Shown here one piece after another: positions 1 through 6,521 of a stretch of 11,783 nt of DNA. The stretch is from assembly GCA_002254975.1 (NCBI GenBank), contig NJEB01000003.1, positions 1 to 11,783 on the forward strand. Direction: 5' to 3'. A program made the translations under genes and the position numbers. The stretch's first letter is position 1. Every line of letters begins with the position of its first letter. Under the pieces are notes generated by a model, which was not told the DNA's origin, ran no database searches, and worked only from the letters and a program-made list of their open reading frames with translations. This DNA comes from Candidatus Hecatellales archaeon ex4484_218. Lineage in GTDB: Archaea; Thermoproteota; Bathyarchaeia; Hecatellales; Hecatellaceae.

Positions 1-35
1 CCGGAAGAAACGTAGAAGAAATTTCTGGTTTATAG

Positions 36-112
36 TTTAAAAATACTTAAGCAAATTTTTATAGGTTAGCTTAGGCTATATTCAACAAACCACCAAAAAC
101 AATGGTGGTTTT
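36..112 (+). promoter_or_regulatory. Promoter and 5' leader of the EamA transporter
   Basis: An AT-rich stretch precedes the transporter start. Two TATA-like boxes are visible, TTTAAAAATA (36-45) and TTTTTATAGG (56-65). With usual archaeal spacing of about 26 bases, the second would start transcription near 87, exactly at the foot of the hairpin described separately. Box assignment is by eye and inferential. Confidence 0.4.
87..111 (+). promoter_or_regulatory. Hairpin burying the Shine-Dalgarno of the EamA gene
   Basis: AAACCACCA (87-95) and TGGTGGTTT (103-111) form a perfect 9-base-pair stem with a 7-base loop (96-102). The 3' arm contains GGTGG (104-108), the only Shine-Dalgarno match for the GTG start at 113, so the folded form would hide the ribosome site. 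The pairing is seen in the sequence; a regulatory role is inferred. Confidence 0.55.
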
Positions 113-985
113 GTGAAACAGAAAAAAATAGGGTTTATTCTTGTTTCTTTAGCCGGAGCATGTTATGGTTCTTCTGGTGTTCTAGGTAAAATGCTTATGA
201 ACACTGGTTTACAACCTGAAACCGTTGTAATGTATAGGGTTTCACTTGGATTTTTAATTTTAGCTACAGCTTTCCTAATTTTAAATCCAACCTCCTTAAA
301 GGTTAAACTGGAAAAAATTCCCTATTTAATGGTTTGTGGAATTGTAGGGGTTGTTGTAGGAATATTAACCTACTTTTACGCTGTTAAACTTATTTCAGCC
401 TCTATTGCTGTTATTTTGCTTTACACCTACCCGGTTTTTGCATTAGTTTTAGCTAAAATTTTTGTTGGTGAAAGAATAACAGCTCTAAAAATTTTTGCCG
501 CAACACTTGTTTTAGTTGGATGTTTTTTAACAGTTAAAGGATATAGTTTAACCTACCTAAAACTTACAGGTTTAGGCGTAGTTTTTGGGCTTATTTCTGG
601 TTTTTCATATTCTATTTACATGGTTTTAAGTAAAATTATGCTTAAAGATGTTAATGAGTCAGCAGTTATTTTTTATACATTAGGTTTTGGTAGCTTAGTT
701 CTTTTATTAATCAACTTTTTTAACCAATCACTTTTGGTAAGTTTAGAGTTGGATGTTTGGGTTTTGATAGTTTTGATAGCTATTATTCCAACAACCTTAG
801 CTTTTACTTTCCTTATTTTTGGCTTAAAATACTTGGAGGCTGGTAGGGCAAGTATTTACTCGACTTTTGAAATTGTTTCAGCTATTCTTTTAGCCTTTAT
901 ATTTTTGGGTGAAAGATTGGAAATTTTTCAAGGTTTAGGAGCAATTTTAGTTGTATTTAGCATATTCTTAATCTATTGGAAATAG
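113..985 (+). CDS. EamA/DMT-family membrane transporter
   Basis: A 290-residue, almost entirely hydrophobic protein with about ten predicted membrane helices, the usual size and topology of the drug/metabolite transporter superfamily. It has the two tandem EamA repeats (about residues 8-142 and 153-289). Each ends in the family signature: YPVFALVLAKIFVGER around 106-121 and FEIVSAILLAFIFLGER around 252-268. Such proteins export amino acids, metabolites or drugs across the cytoplasmic membrane; the substrate cannot be read from sequence. The GTG start at 113 is chosen because GGTGG lies four bases upstream. An ATG at 102 opens a frame of only four codons (M-V-V-L) that stops at 114-116, overlapping the GTG. 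The gene is alone on its strand and ends 7 bases from the convergent radB stop. The T-run at 986-990 may help termination. Confidence 0.9.
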   Translation: MKQKKIGFILVSLAGACYGSSGVLGKMLMNTGLQPETVVMYRVSLGFLILATAFLILNPTSLKVKLEKIPYLMVCGIVGVVVGILTYFYAVKLISASIAVILLYTYPVFALVLAKIFVGERITALKIFAATLVLVGCFLTVKGYSLTYLKLTGLGVVFGLISGFSYSIYMVLSKIMLKDVNESAVIFYTLGFGSLVLLLINFFNQSLLVSLELDVWVLIVLIAIIPTTLAFTFLIFGLKYLEAGRASIYSTFEIVSAILLAFIFLGERLEIFQGLGAILVVFSIFLIYWK

Positions 986-992
986 TTTTTGC

Positions 993-1706
993 TTATTCAG
1001 CACCTCTATCTGAAAGCTTAAAATGACAAAAAACATTGGAAAAATTTCTTCCATTAAGTTTTTCAAGAATAGCTTTTCTTAAACTTGGTTTTGGTGTTAA
1101 GGTTAGATGAATAATGTTTGGAGACCAAAAATTTAAGGCTCTTGTTGCTACAGGTTCAACTTTTTGGTTTCCTTGTAATACTGCATGAACTTGACTTGTG
1201 ATTAAAACTGGAATATTGAATGTTTTTGCTAGATAGCTGAGGTAGGCTAACTGTCTATTAAGCTCTTTGTTTAAAAGAAAATTAAATTCAGGGTCTGAAT
1301 CTTTTAATGTAAGCCTATAAAGATTGTTGATGGTGTCAAAAACTATAAGACCAGTTTTTCGAGTTAAATAAAGCTCCAATTTTTCCAAAAGTAAAGTTTG
1401 TTCAAAAAAATTTTTAGGAGTAAAAATTCCTATAGATTGAGCAACAACATCAAAATCTGGAGTTATTTGTTTTAATCTTTCAATTGGAAAAGTATGGTCT
1501 CCACCCAAATAAATAACATTAAATCCAAATCTAACACAGGAAATGGAACATTGAAGTGCAAGAGTTGTTTTACCTGTTGCAGCTTCTCCATAAAAAACTG
1601 TTAGTTGGCTTGAAGGTAAACCTCCATGAAGTAACCTATCCAAACATATACAGCCAGTTGGAAGATTTTTTAACTTAAATTTTTCAGTCAATTTATTTGG
1701 TCCCAA
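993..1706 (-). CDS. radB: RadB-like RecA-superfamily ATPase (Rad51/RadA paralogue)
   Basis: A 237-residue single-domain RecA-fold protein, about the size of archaeal RadB (no N-terminal HhH domain as in RadA). Visible motifs are the Rad51-type lead-in TGCICLDRLLHGGLP (17-31), Walker A GEAATGKTT (40-48), Walker B GLIVFDTI (119-126), and the sensor strand VLITSQVH (167-174) with its glutamine. RadB proteins are recombination accessory factors that bind RadA and single-stranded DNA; that role is family knowledge. KaiC-like or circadian-type RecA ATPases are the alternative, but the short length and lead-in favour RadB. The TTG start at 1706 overlaps the upstream HTH-CBS gene by 14 bases; a second TTG at 1691, just after that gene's stop, is also possible. 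Neither has a clear ribosome site, suggesting translational coupling. Confidence 0.8.
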   Translation of the reverse strand: MGPNKLTEKFKLKNLPTGCICLDRLLHGGLPSSQLTVFYGEAATGKTTLALQCSISCVRFGFNVIYLGGDHTFPIERLKQITPDFDVVAQSIGIFTPKNFFEQTLLLEKLELYLTRKTGLIVFDTINNLYRLTLKDSDPEFNFLLNKELNRQLAYLSYLAKTFNIPVLITSQVHAVLQGNQKVEPVATRALNFWSPNIIHLTLTPKPSLRKAILEKLNGRNFSNVFCHFKLSDRGAE

Positions 1707-2277
1707 CAGATGTTATTATGTCTATTTTTGTGATTATTCCAACAAGTTTACCTTTATCCACAACCAAAACAGCAGGTTTTTCATGGGTAAATAAAGCTAA
1801 AACTTCATCAAAACTGGTATTTAAACTAACTGTTGGAAAAGGTTCTTCCATTAAATCCTCAACTTTTAAACTAAAAATTTTTTTAGGTTCTTTACTTTCA
1901 AGAATCTTCCTAATAATTGTTCCTTCCTGAATACTTCCAACAATTTTTTCATTTTCCAAAACAGGAAGTTGAGAGATCCCGTATTTTTCCATTAGGTTTA
2001 CTGCATCTTTAACTAAGGTTTTTGTTTCAACCCAAATAACCGGACTATGCATAATATCTCCAGCATTTTTTTCTGTTTTTACACTTAAAATTGAGTTTAA
2101 AATTTTTTTAAGGGTTGAAACTCTAGGGTCAACCTTCTCAGCCTCAATTCTAGCAATCAAAGATTGGCTTACTCCAGCTTTTTTAGCAACTTCTTTTTGA
2201 GTTAATCCGTAAGATTTCCTTAGTTTTTTTAGGTCTTTACCAGTTAAAATTTGAATAGACAAAGTTTTCACACTCAA
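1693..2277 (-). CDS. HTH (XRE-type) transcriptional regulator with paired CBS domains
   Basis: A 194-residue protein. Residues 14-62 form a Cro/C1-type helix-turn-helix (LRKSYGLTQKEVAKKAGVSQ followed by SLIARIEAEKVDPRVSTL). Two CBS motifs follow: about 74-126, starting at DIMHSPVIWVETKTLV, and 140-190, starting at DLMEEPFPTVSLNTS and ending in GIITKIDII. CBS pairs bind adenosine nucleotides or related ligands, so this is a one-component regulator sensing an adenylate-type ligand; the ligand is not evident. This architecture is common and mostly uncharacterised in archaea. Start candidates are TTG at 2277 and GTG at 2271; neither has a Shine-Dalgarno. A TATA-like TTTAAA about 30 bases upstream would give a nearly leaderless transcript. 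It overlaps radB downstream, so the two are probably co-transcribed. Confidence 0.88.
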   Translation of the reverse strand: MSVKTLSIQILTGKDLKKLRKSYGLTQKEVAKKAGVSQSLIARIEAEKVDPRVSTLKKILNSILSVKTEKNAGDIMHSPVIWVETKTLVKDAVNLMEKYGISQLPVLENEKIVGSIQEGTIIRKILESKEPKKIFSLKVEDLMEEPFPTVSLNTSFDEVLALFTHEKPAVLVVDKGKLVGIITKIDIITSVGTK

Positions 2278-2335
2278 AAGTTAAGGGGATTCTAAAAATA
2301 GAATGTTTTAAAGAAGGATTTAAACCAACATGTTT
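2278..2335 (-). promoter_or_regulatory. Promoter and probable operator of the HTH-CBS/radB unit
   Basis: Reading the minus strand, TATA-like TTTAAA boxes lie at 2312-2307 and 2323-2318. Between the nearer box and the start codon sits a perfect inverted repeat, ATTCTA-AAAA-TAGAAT (2289-2304), covering the expected initiation region. A dimeric HTH repressor bound there would block initiation, so autoregulation by the HTH-CBS protein is the obvious guess. The repeat is seen; the function is inferred. Confidence 0.45.
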
Positions 2336-2650
2336 TTATCCAAACTTAAATCCTAAACCAAATCCAACAACAAAACTTCCAATAAAAGGAATGTTTGCTG
2401 TAAGAAAAGAAGGTAAGGTTAAACCGCCAGTCAAAATATCTTTAAAAAAATTTTCAAAGGCACCGGTAAATTTTTCATAATTTATTTGGATAAACCCCAT
2501 ATAGGATAGGTAAAGTAAAAAAGCAAAAAATAAACCTATAAAAACAAGTAAAAGTTTTAAGATTTTTTTCAAGGCATAACCAATAACAAAACCAAGCAAA
2601 CCACCAAAACCAAGCTGAGTTGCCAAAGTTGTAACCATTTCCATGCTCAA
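2336..2650 (-). CDS. FUN14-family small membrane protein
   Basis: A 104-residue membrane protein. A glycine-rich first helix (GFGGLLGFVIGYALKKILK, 14-32) runs into a second (33-50), then a YMGFIQINYEKF segment (50-61). A third glycine-rich hydrophobic helix lies near the C-terminus (about 86-103). This order, GG-GYALKK then G-x-I-x-x-N-Y, matches the FUN14 domain, known from the eukaryotic mitochondrial mitophagy receptor FUNDC1 and widespread but uncharacterised in archaea. The TTG at 2650 is preferred because GGAGG (2665-2661) lies 10 bases upstream; ATG at 2644 or 2638 is possible but further from it. The gene diverges from the phosphatase gene across 84 bases. Function in archaea is unknown. 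Confidence 0.8.
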   Translation of the reverse strand: MSMEMVTTLATQLGFGGLLGFVIGYALKKILKLLLVFIGLFFAFLLYLSYMGFIQINYEKFTGAFENFFKDILTGGLTLPSFLTANIPFIGSFVVGFGLGFKFG

Positions 2651-2734
2651 CTAATTTAAACCTCCAAACCTTAAACTCCTTTCTTAAACTAAATAAGTTT
2701 TTGGGTAAAATCAATAAGTAATAATTATCCTATT
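2651..2734. promoter_or_regulatory. Divergent promoter region, FUN14 / protein phosphatase
   Basis: These 84 bases hold the start signals of two divergent genes. The minus-strand gene has GGAGG at 2665-2661 and TATA-like candidates around 2692-2700. For the plus-strand phosphatase, AATAAGTTTTTG (2692-2703) could serve as TATA-like element. No Shine-Dalgarno precedes its ATG, so a short-leader or leaderless transcript is likely. Placement is by eye. Confidence 0.3.
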
Positions 2735-3685
2735 ATGGATTGGAGGTTAAAAATTCTGAGTAAGCTGGAAAAACTTGTTGAAGAATCGGTCAAAATTGGG
2801 GGGGCAGATTATCTTAACCTGGTGGATGAGGTTAATTCAAGGTTAAAAGAAGAAAGAAAAACAGGGATAAATGGAAGCCATAAGGTTGAAGATGGGTTAA
2901 TATATCTAAGAAATGTTGGTTGGATAAGTGTTGTGGGAGATATTCACGGAGACCTTGAAAGTTTAGTTTATATTCTTAAAGATTTTAACTTTTTAGAGGA
3001 TGTTAAAGAAAAAGGTCTTACAATGTTGTTTCTTGGAGATTATGGAGATAGAGGAATTCATTCACCTGAAGTTTACTATGTTATTTTTCAGCTTAAAAGA
3101 AATTATCCAGAAAATGTTATACTTTTAAGGGGAAACCATGAAGGCCCATCAGATTTATTAGCTATCCCCCATGACCTACCCTACCAGCTTAAATGGAAAT
3201 TTAAAGAAGAATGGGAAGAAATCTACAGAAAATTTCTTGAATTTTTTGATAATCTACCCCACTCAGCCATTCTTGAATCAAAATATCTTTTTCTTCATGG
3301 AGGAATTCCAAGTCAAGCTGAAAATTTAAGAGATTTAGCTGACGCAGCTAAAAAACATCCTGAAAAAAGTTTTTTGGAAGAAATTTTATGGAGCGACCCA
3401 GAAGAAGGGTTGAAAGGTGTTTTTCCATCTCCAAGAGGTGCTGGGAAACTTTTTGGAGAAGATGTAACAAAAAATTTTTTGGAAAAAATTGGTGTAAAAA
3501 CACTTATTCGTGGACATGAACCATGTATGGAAGGTGTTAAGGTAAACCATCATGGAAAAATTTTAACAATTTTTTCTAGAAAAGGTGAACCTTATTTTAA
3601 TGCTTATGCTGCTTACCTAAAAATTGATGGAAAAATGGAAGCCTTAAATGCTTATCAACTTAAAACAAAAGCAACAATTTTTTAA
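2735..3685 (+). CDS. PPP-family serine/threonine protein phosphatase (calcineurin-like metallophosphatase)
   Basis: A 316-residue cytoplasmic protein with the complete PPP signature set: GDIHG (68-72), GDYGDRG (101-107, eukaryotic form GDxVDRG), RGNHE (132-136), LHGG (187-190), WSDP (219-222) and RGHE (259-262). A C-terminal FSRKGE segment (280-285) lies where PP1/PP2A carry SAPNY. These residues bind two metal ions and phosphate. WSDP and RGHE point to the PP1/PP2A-like branch rather than to nucleotide phosphatases such as ApaH, so removal of phosphate from phosphoserine/threonine proteins is the likely reaction. The N-terminal 60 residues are a charged helical extension. The ATG at 2735 has no Shine-Dalgarno. 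It converges on the DUF763 gene, with 8 bases between the two stops. Confidence 0.88.
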   Translation: MDWRLKILSKLEKLVEESVKIGGADYLNLVDEVNSRLKEERKTGINGSHKVEDGLIYLRNVGWISVVGDIHGDLESLVYILKDFNFLEDVKEKGLTMLFLGDYGDRGIHSPEVYYVIFQLKRNYPENVILLRGNHEGPSDLLAIPHDLPYQLKWKFKEEWEEIYRKFLEFFDNLPHSAILESKYLFLHGGIPSQAENLRDLADAAKKHPEKSFLEEILWSDPEEGLKGVFPSPRGAGKLFGEDVTKNFLEKIGVKTLIRGHEPCMEGVKVNHHGKILTIFSRKGEPYFNAYAAYLKIDGKMEALNAYQLKTKATIF

Positions 3686-3693
3686 AAAATGGG

Positions 3694-4821
3694 TTAAGTT
3701 AAGATTAAGGTTTTTGGAGCAAAATTTTTTAGTCTTTTTAAAGCTTCAAGCTTTTCTTTGCTACCAATTTTTGCCTCTTCAACAGCTTCCCTTAAAATTT
3801 TTATTGCAGTATCCATGGCTTTTCTTCTAACAGGGAAAGGAACACCATCCTTACCACCAAAAGCAAAAGAAAATTTAAGTGGGTCTTCCCAGCTTGGTTT
3901 AGCTCCATAAATTAATTCAGCCACTAAAGCTAAACCTCTAATGGTTGAGGGGCCAATTCCTGGTAAAGCCAAAAACTCCTCAAAATTTTTTGGTTTAACT
4001 TCGTATGCTTCTTTTAAAGCTTTCCAGTTAACATTTTCAGGTAAAAGTTTGTAGTGGAGATGTTGAAGATTAATTTTTGGTTTAACTGACTCTAAAAGAA
4101 AAGTTTGGTTTGGTTTAAGTAAAACCATATATTGTTTTCTAAGTTTTTCCTCAGATTCATTTACAAGGTCAACACATATTTTTCTACATTCCCCACTTTT
4201 TCTTGAAGTCATATCTAAAACTTGTTGATGAATTTTTTGCCCAATAATTCCACTATGGGGTTCTTCAACAAAACTTCTTAAAGTTTTACTTAACCAATGG
4301 TATCTTCTAGCAGTTTTACTTTCAAGATTTAATCCTTGTTGAACAACAGTCCAATTTCCTTTTTCCGAAACAAAAACTGTATGATGATAAATTTGATAAC
4401 CTGCTTGAATTGCAGTATTATCAACTTTAGCTGTCATCCGGCTAGCATATTTTAATTCTTCAATTTTGTTTGTTGAAATGTTAAACTCATCACCAATAAT
4501 TTCAATTTCTTCTAAAGCTTTTCTTGATTTTTCACCTTTTCCACCAGCAACCTTAATACCAAGATTAACCTTATCAAAAACTTTTTTTAAAACATAACAG
4601 GTTACAGTTGTTGAACCACTACTATCCCAATCAAAACCCAAAACATTGGAGCATGCTTGAAAAAATAGTGGGTCGGAAAGTCTGGTTAAAACTTCTTCAA
4701 CACCAAACTCATCAACAATCACAGTAAAAATTTCTTGAGCTAAACCAATCATCCTTTTAAGTAGCCAAGAAGGAACAGAACCTCCATGAAGAATTAAATC
4801 CATAGAACCTGTTTTATACAT
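3694..4821 (-). CDS. DUF763 family protein
   Basis: A 375-residue protein of the DUF763 family, known from archaea and some thermophilic bacteria and with no established function. It is recognised by its start (YKTGSMDLILHGGSVPSWLL), the block SDPLFFQACSNVLGFDWDSSG around 49-69, the YQIYHHTVFVSEKGNWTVVQQG block in the middle, and a conserved FAFGGKDGVPFPV near the end. About residues 280-301 read as a helix-hairpin-helix (FEEFLALPGIGPSTIRGLAL), which usually contacts DNA, so nucleic acid binding is a reasonable inference. ATG at 4821 is preferred over TTG at 4827 because homologues start directly at M-x-x-TG. GGTTGA lies just upstream. The gene follows the endonuclease-IV-like gene by 27 bases, probably in one transcript. 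Confidence 0.85.
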   Translation of the reverse strand: MYKTGSMDLILHGGSVPSWLLKRMIGLAQEIFTVIVDEFGVEEVLTRLSDPLFFQACSNVLGFDWDSSGSTTVTCYVLKKVFDKVNLGIKVAGGKGEKSRKALEEIEIIGDEFNISTNKIEELKYASRMTAKVDNTAIQAGYQIYHHTVFVSEKGNWTVVQQGLNLESKTARRYHWLSKTLRSFVEEPHSGIIGQKIHQQVLDMTSRKSGECRKICVDLVNESEEKLRKQYMVLLKPNQTFLLESVKPKINLQHLHYKLLPENVNWKALKEAYEVKPKNFEEFLALPGIGPSTIRGLALVAELIYGAKPSWEDPLKFSFAFGGKDGVPFPVRRKAMDTAIKILREAVEEAKIGSKEKLEALKRLKNFAPKTLILT

Positions 4822-4848
4822 AATCAACCTAAAAAACCAAATTCTAAG

Positions 4849-5664
4849 CTAAAAACTTTCTTCCAAAATTTTTTCAACTTTTCTTTTTGCGTTTAACTGG
4901 TCTTCCAGCTTTTCCAATTCCATAACTAATGGACCCTTATACCTATATTTTTTTAATGTTTGAAGAATAGGCTTTAAGTTTATTTCACCCTCGCCTAAAG
5001 GTAAATGTTTATGAACAAATTTTTTGCTGTCACTTAAATGAATATTAACAATGTAATCTTTTAATGTCTTTAAAAAATCTAAGGGGTCCCCAACAGTAAA
5101 TGCATGACCTACATCAAAAGTTACACCAAAATTTTCTTTATCAACACTTTGCACTATAAACGAAAATTCCTCCAAATCTGAACAAATAGCAATACTTTGT
5201 TCTGAACCTGGAAAATCTATAATTTGATAGGAAAGTTTTGGCATATTTTCTAAACCTATCACAACTCCTTTTTGATCGGCAAAATCAGCTATTTTTCTAA
5301 GATTTTTTATTAACAAGCTTCTTTGCACATACATAAGTAAGGATAGGTTATGTATGTGACTTGGATGAACTGTAAGAATACTAGCACCTAGGTTTTTTGC
5401 GACTTCAACAGATTTAATAATCTTTTTTTTAGAATTTTTTCTTTGGAAAGGATTGATGGAAGCAAGGTCTATATTTATGAAGGGTGCATGAACAAGAAGC
5501 TCTAAATCGTAATCTTTAACCAAATGTTTAAATTTTTCCTTAAAATTAGATGATAATTCTAGGCTGTGAAGCATTATTTCAACAGCCTTAAAACCTCCAT
5601 TATTTACTATCTTTAAAATATCCTTAAAAGGAGTTGAAGGTTGAACATGAATTCCCAGTTTCAT
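4849..5664 (-). CDS. TIM-barrel metal enzyme, sugar isomerase/epimerase or AP endonuclease IV-like
   Basis: A 271-residue protein of the xylose-isomerase-like TIM-barrel superfamily (AP endonuclease family 2). Likely metal ligands in order are H59 (LVHAPF), H100 (TVHPS), E139 (GLENMP), D184 and H187 (TFDVGHA), H209 (NIHLSDS), H218 and H220 (VHKHLPLGEG) and E249 (VMELE). This tracks the trinuclear zinc site of endonuclease IV almost residue for residue, with His where Nfo has Asp in the D-x-H pair. Typical annotations are sugar phosphate isomerase/epimerase or deoxyribonuclease IV; I cannot decide between them. Co-transcription with DUF763 (HhH-containing) mildly favours a DNA role. The ATG at 5664 has a weak GGG-rich site upstream. 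The promoter lies in the region shared with the CPBP gene. Confidence 0.8.
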   Translation of the reverse strand: MKLGIHVQPSTPFKDILKIVNNGGFKAVEIMLHSLELSSNFKEKFKHLVKDYDLELLVHAPFINIDLASINPFQRKNSKKKIIKSVEVAKNLGASILTVHPSHIHNLSLLMYVQRSLLIKNLRKIADFADQKGVVIGLENMPKLSYQIIDFPGSEQSIAICSDLEEFSFIVQSVDKENFGVTFDVGHAFTVGDPLDFLKTLKDYIVNIHLSDSKKFVHKHLPLGEGEINLKPILQTLKKYRYKGPLVMELEKLEDQLNAKRKVEKILEESF

Positions 5665-5789
5665 TCTTTTCCCTTAAATCCCAATTTAATTTTTTACTGT
5701 CCTAACCAATACTTAAACTCATTTAAAACCAATATATTTTTCGAAAAATATTTTTCGAAAAAACAAAAATTTTTTCGGTTAAAGGTTGA
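5665..5789. promoter_or_regulatory. Divergent control region with tandem palindromes
   Basis: This 125-base region separates the minus-strand TIM-barrel gene from the plus-strand CPBP gene. TTTTTCGAAAAA occurs twice, at 5737-5748 and 5751-5762, with centres 14 bases apart. The first extends to an 18-base perfect palindrome, ATATTTTTCGAAAAATAT (5734-5751). A TATA-like AATATATTTT (5731-5740) for the CPBP gene overlaps it. TTTTAAAT on the minus strand (about 5727-5720) may serve the other gene. Tandem palindromes at a promoter fit an operator; the regulator is not identified. Confidence 0.5.
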
Positions 5790-6521
5790 ATGTTATCTTT
5801 GACTGAGGAAAAATTTGACTTAATAATCAAAACAGTACTTTTAATGTTTATCTGTCTTTTTCTATCCACATTTTCAATGGTTTTTCAGCCAAATCCAAAA
5901 ATGGATTTAACTACATTTTTTGGTTTTATGGTTGCAAGAAGATTAACAATTTTTTTAAGTTTTACATTGCCAGTTATTTATTTTGAAAGTAAAATTCAAA
6001 AAGGAAAAGATTGGATAAAACAGTTGGAAACATGGAGGTTTAAAGATTTTGTTTTTGGGTTTTTTGGAGGTTTTCTTCTATTTTATCTTTGGATTTTAAG
6101 TTTTACTATTCAATATGGTGAGATGCCAAAATTTGTAGGTCAATTTGATTTTGATAAGGTTTACCTAATTTATGGGTTAATTTTTCCATCAGCCTCTATT
6201 TTTCAGTATATTATTTTTGAGGTTTTTAATCAGTTTATGGTTGCTTTTGGTGAAGAATTTTTGTTTAGAGGGTTTATTCAAAAAAATTTGATGAAAACTT
6301 TAGGAAATTTTCAAGGTTTGATTATTTCAGCCATAATGTTTGGTTTAATCCATGTTTTAAGTCCTGGATACAGCCTATACCAAGTGTTTTTTGAAGCTTT
6401 TGTTGGAGGATTAATTTTTGGTTACTTTTACCTTAAAACTAAAAGTTTAGCATCACCTATAATAGCCCATTACACAGGAAACATGCTTCAAAGAATTATT
6501 TTTCCATGGATAGTTTTTTAA
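5790..6521 (+). CDS. CPBP (CAAX protease / Abi) family intramembrane metalloprotease
   Basis: A 243-residue multi-spanning membrane protein carrying the three CPBP signatures: motif 1 GEEFLFRG (E155, E156, R160), motif 2 FGLIH (H188) and motif 3 AHYTGN (H227, N231). Family members are glutamate/histidine-based intramembrane proteases related to Rce1 and to bacteriocin-immunity proteins. Archaeal substrates are mostly unknown. All catalytic positions are intact. About six to eight hydrophobic segments are visible, the first near 12-32. ATG at 5790 directly abuts GGTTGA; a TTG at 5799 would have better spacing from it, so the start is uncertain by three codons. The gene is convergent with ilvD, and the two stop codons share TTAA at 6518-6521. 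Confidence 0.87.
   Translation: MLSLTEEKFDLIIKTVLLMFICLFLSTFSMVFQPNPKMDLTTFFGFMVARRLTIFLSFTLPVIYFESKIQKGKDWIKQLETWRFKDFVFGFFGGFLLFYLWILSFTIQYGEMPKFVGQFDFDKVYLIYGLIFPSASIFQYIIFEVFNQFMVAFGEEFLFRGFIQKNLMKTLGNFQGLIISAIMFGLIHVLSPGYSLYQVFFEAFVGGLIFGYFYLKTKSLASPIIAHYTGNMLQRIIFPWIVF

Noticed and set aside
2..40. Two short open frames at the left edge: 3-35 reading G-R-N-V-E-E-I-S-G-L-stop, and 2-40 reading a basic tail ending F-W-F-I-V-stop.
   Set aside because: Either could be the 3' end of an upstream plus-strand gene, and the first uses codons like its neighbours. About ten codons are too few to support a call.
3648..3830. Plus-strand 60-residue frame overlapping the phosphatase end.
   Set aside because: It lies mostly antisense to DUF763, with low-complexity Leu/Phe/Gln composition and no ribosome site.
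5790..6521. CPBP gene as part of a defence or bacteriocin-immunity island.
   Set aside because: The surroundings are housekeeping genes with the same composition, and there is no toxin, peptide precursor, integrase or repeat nearby.
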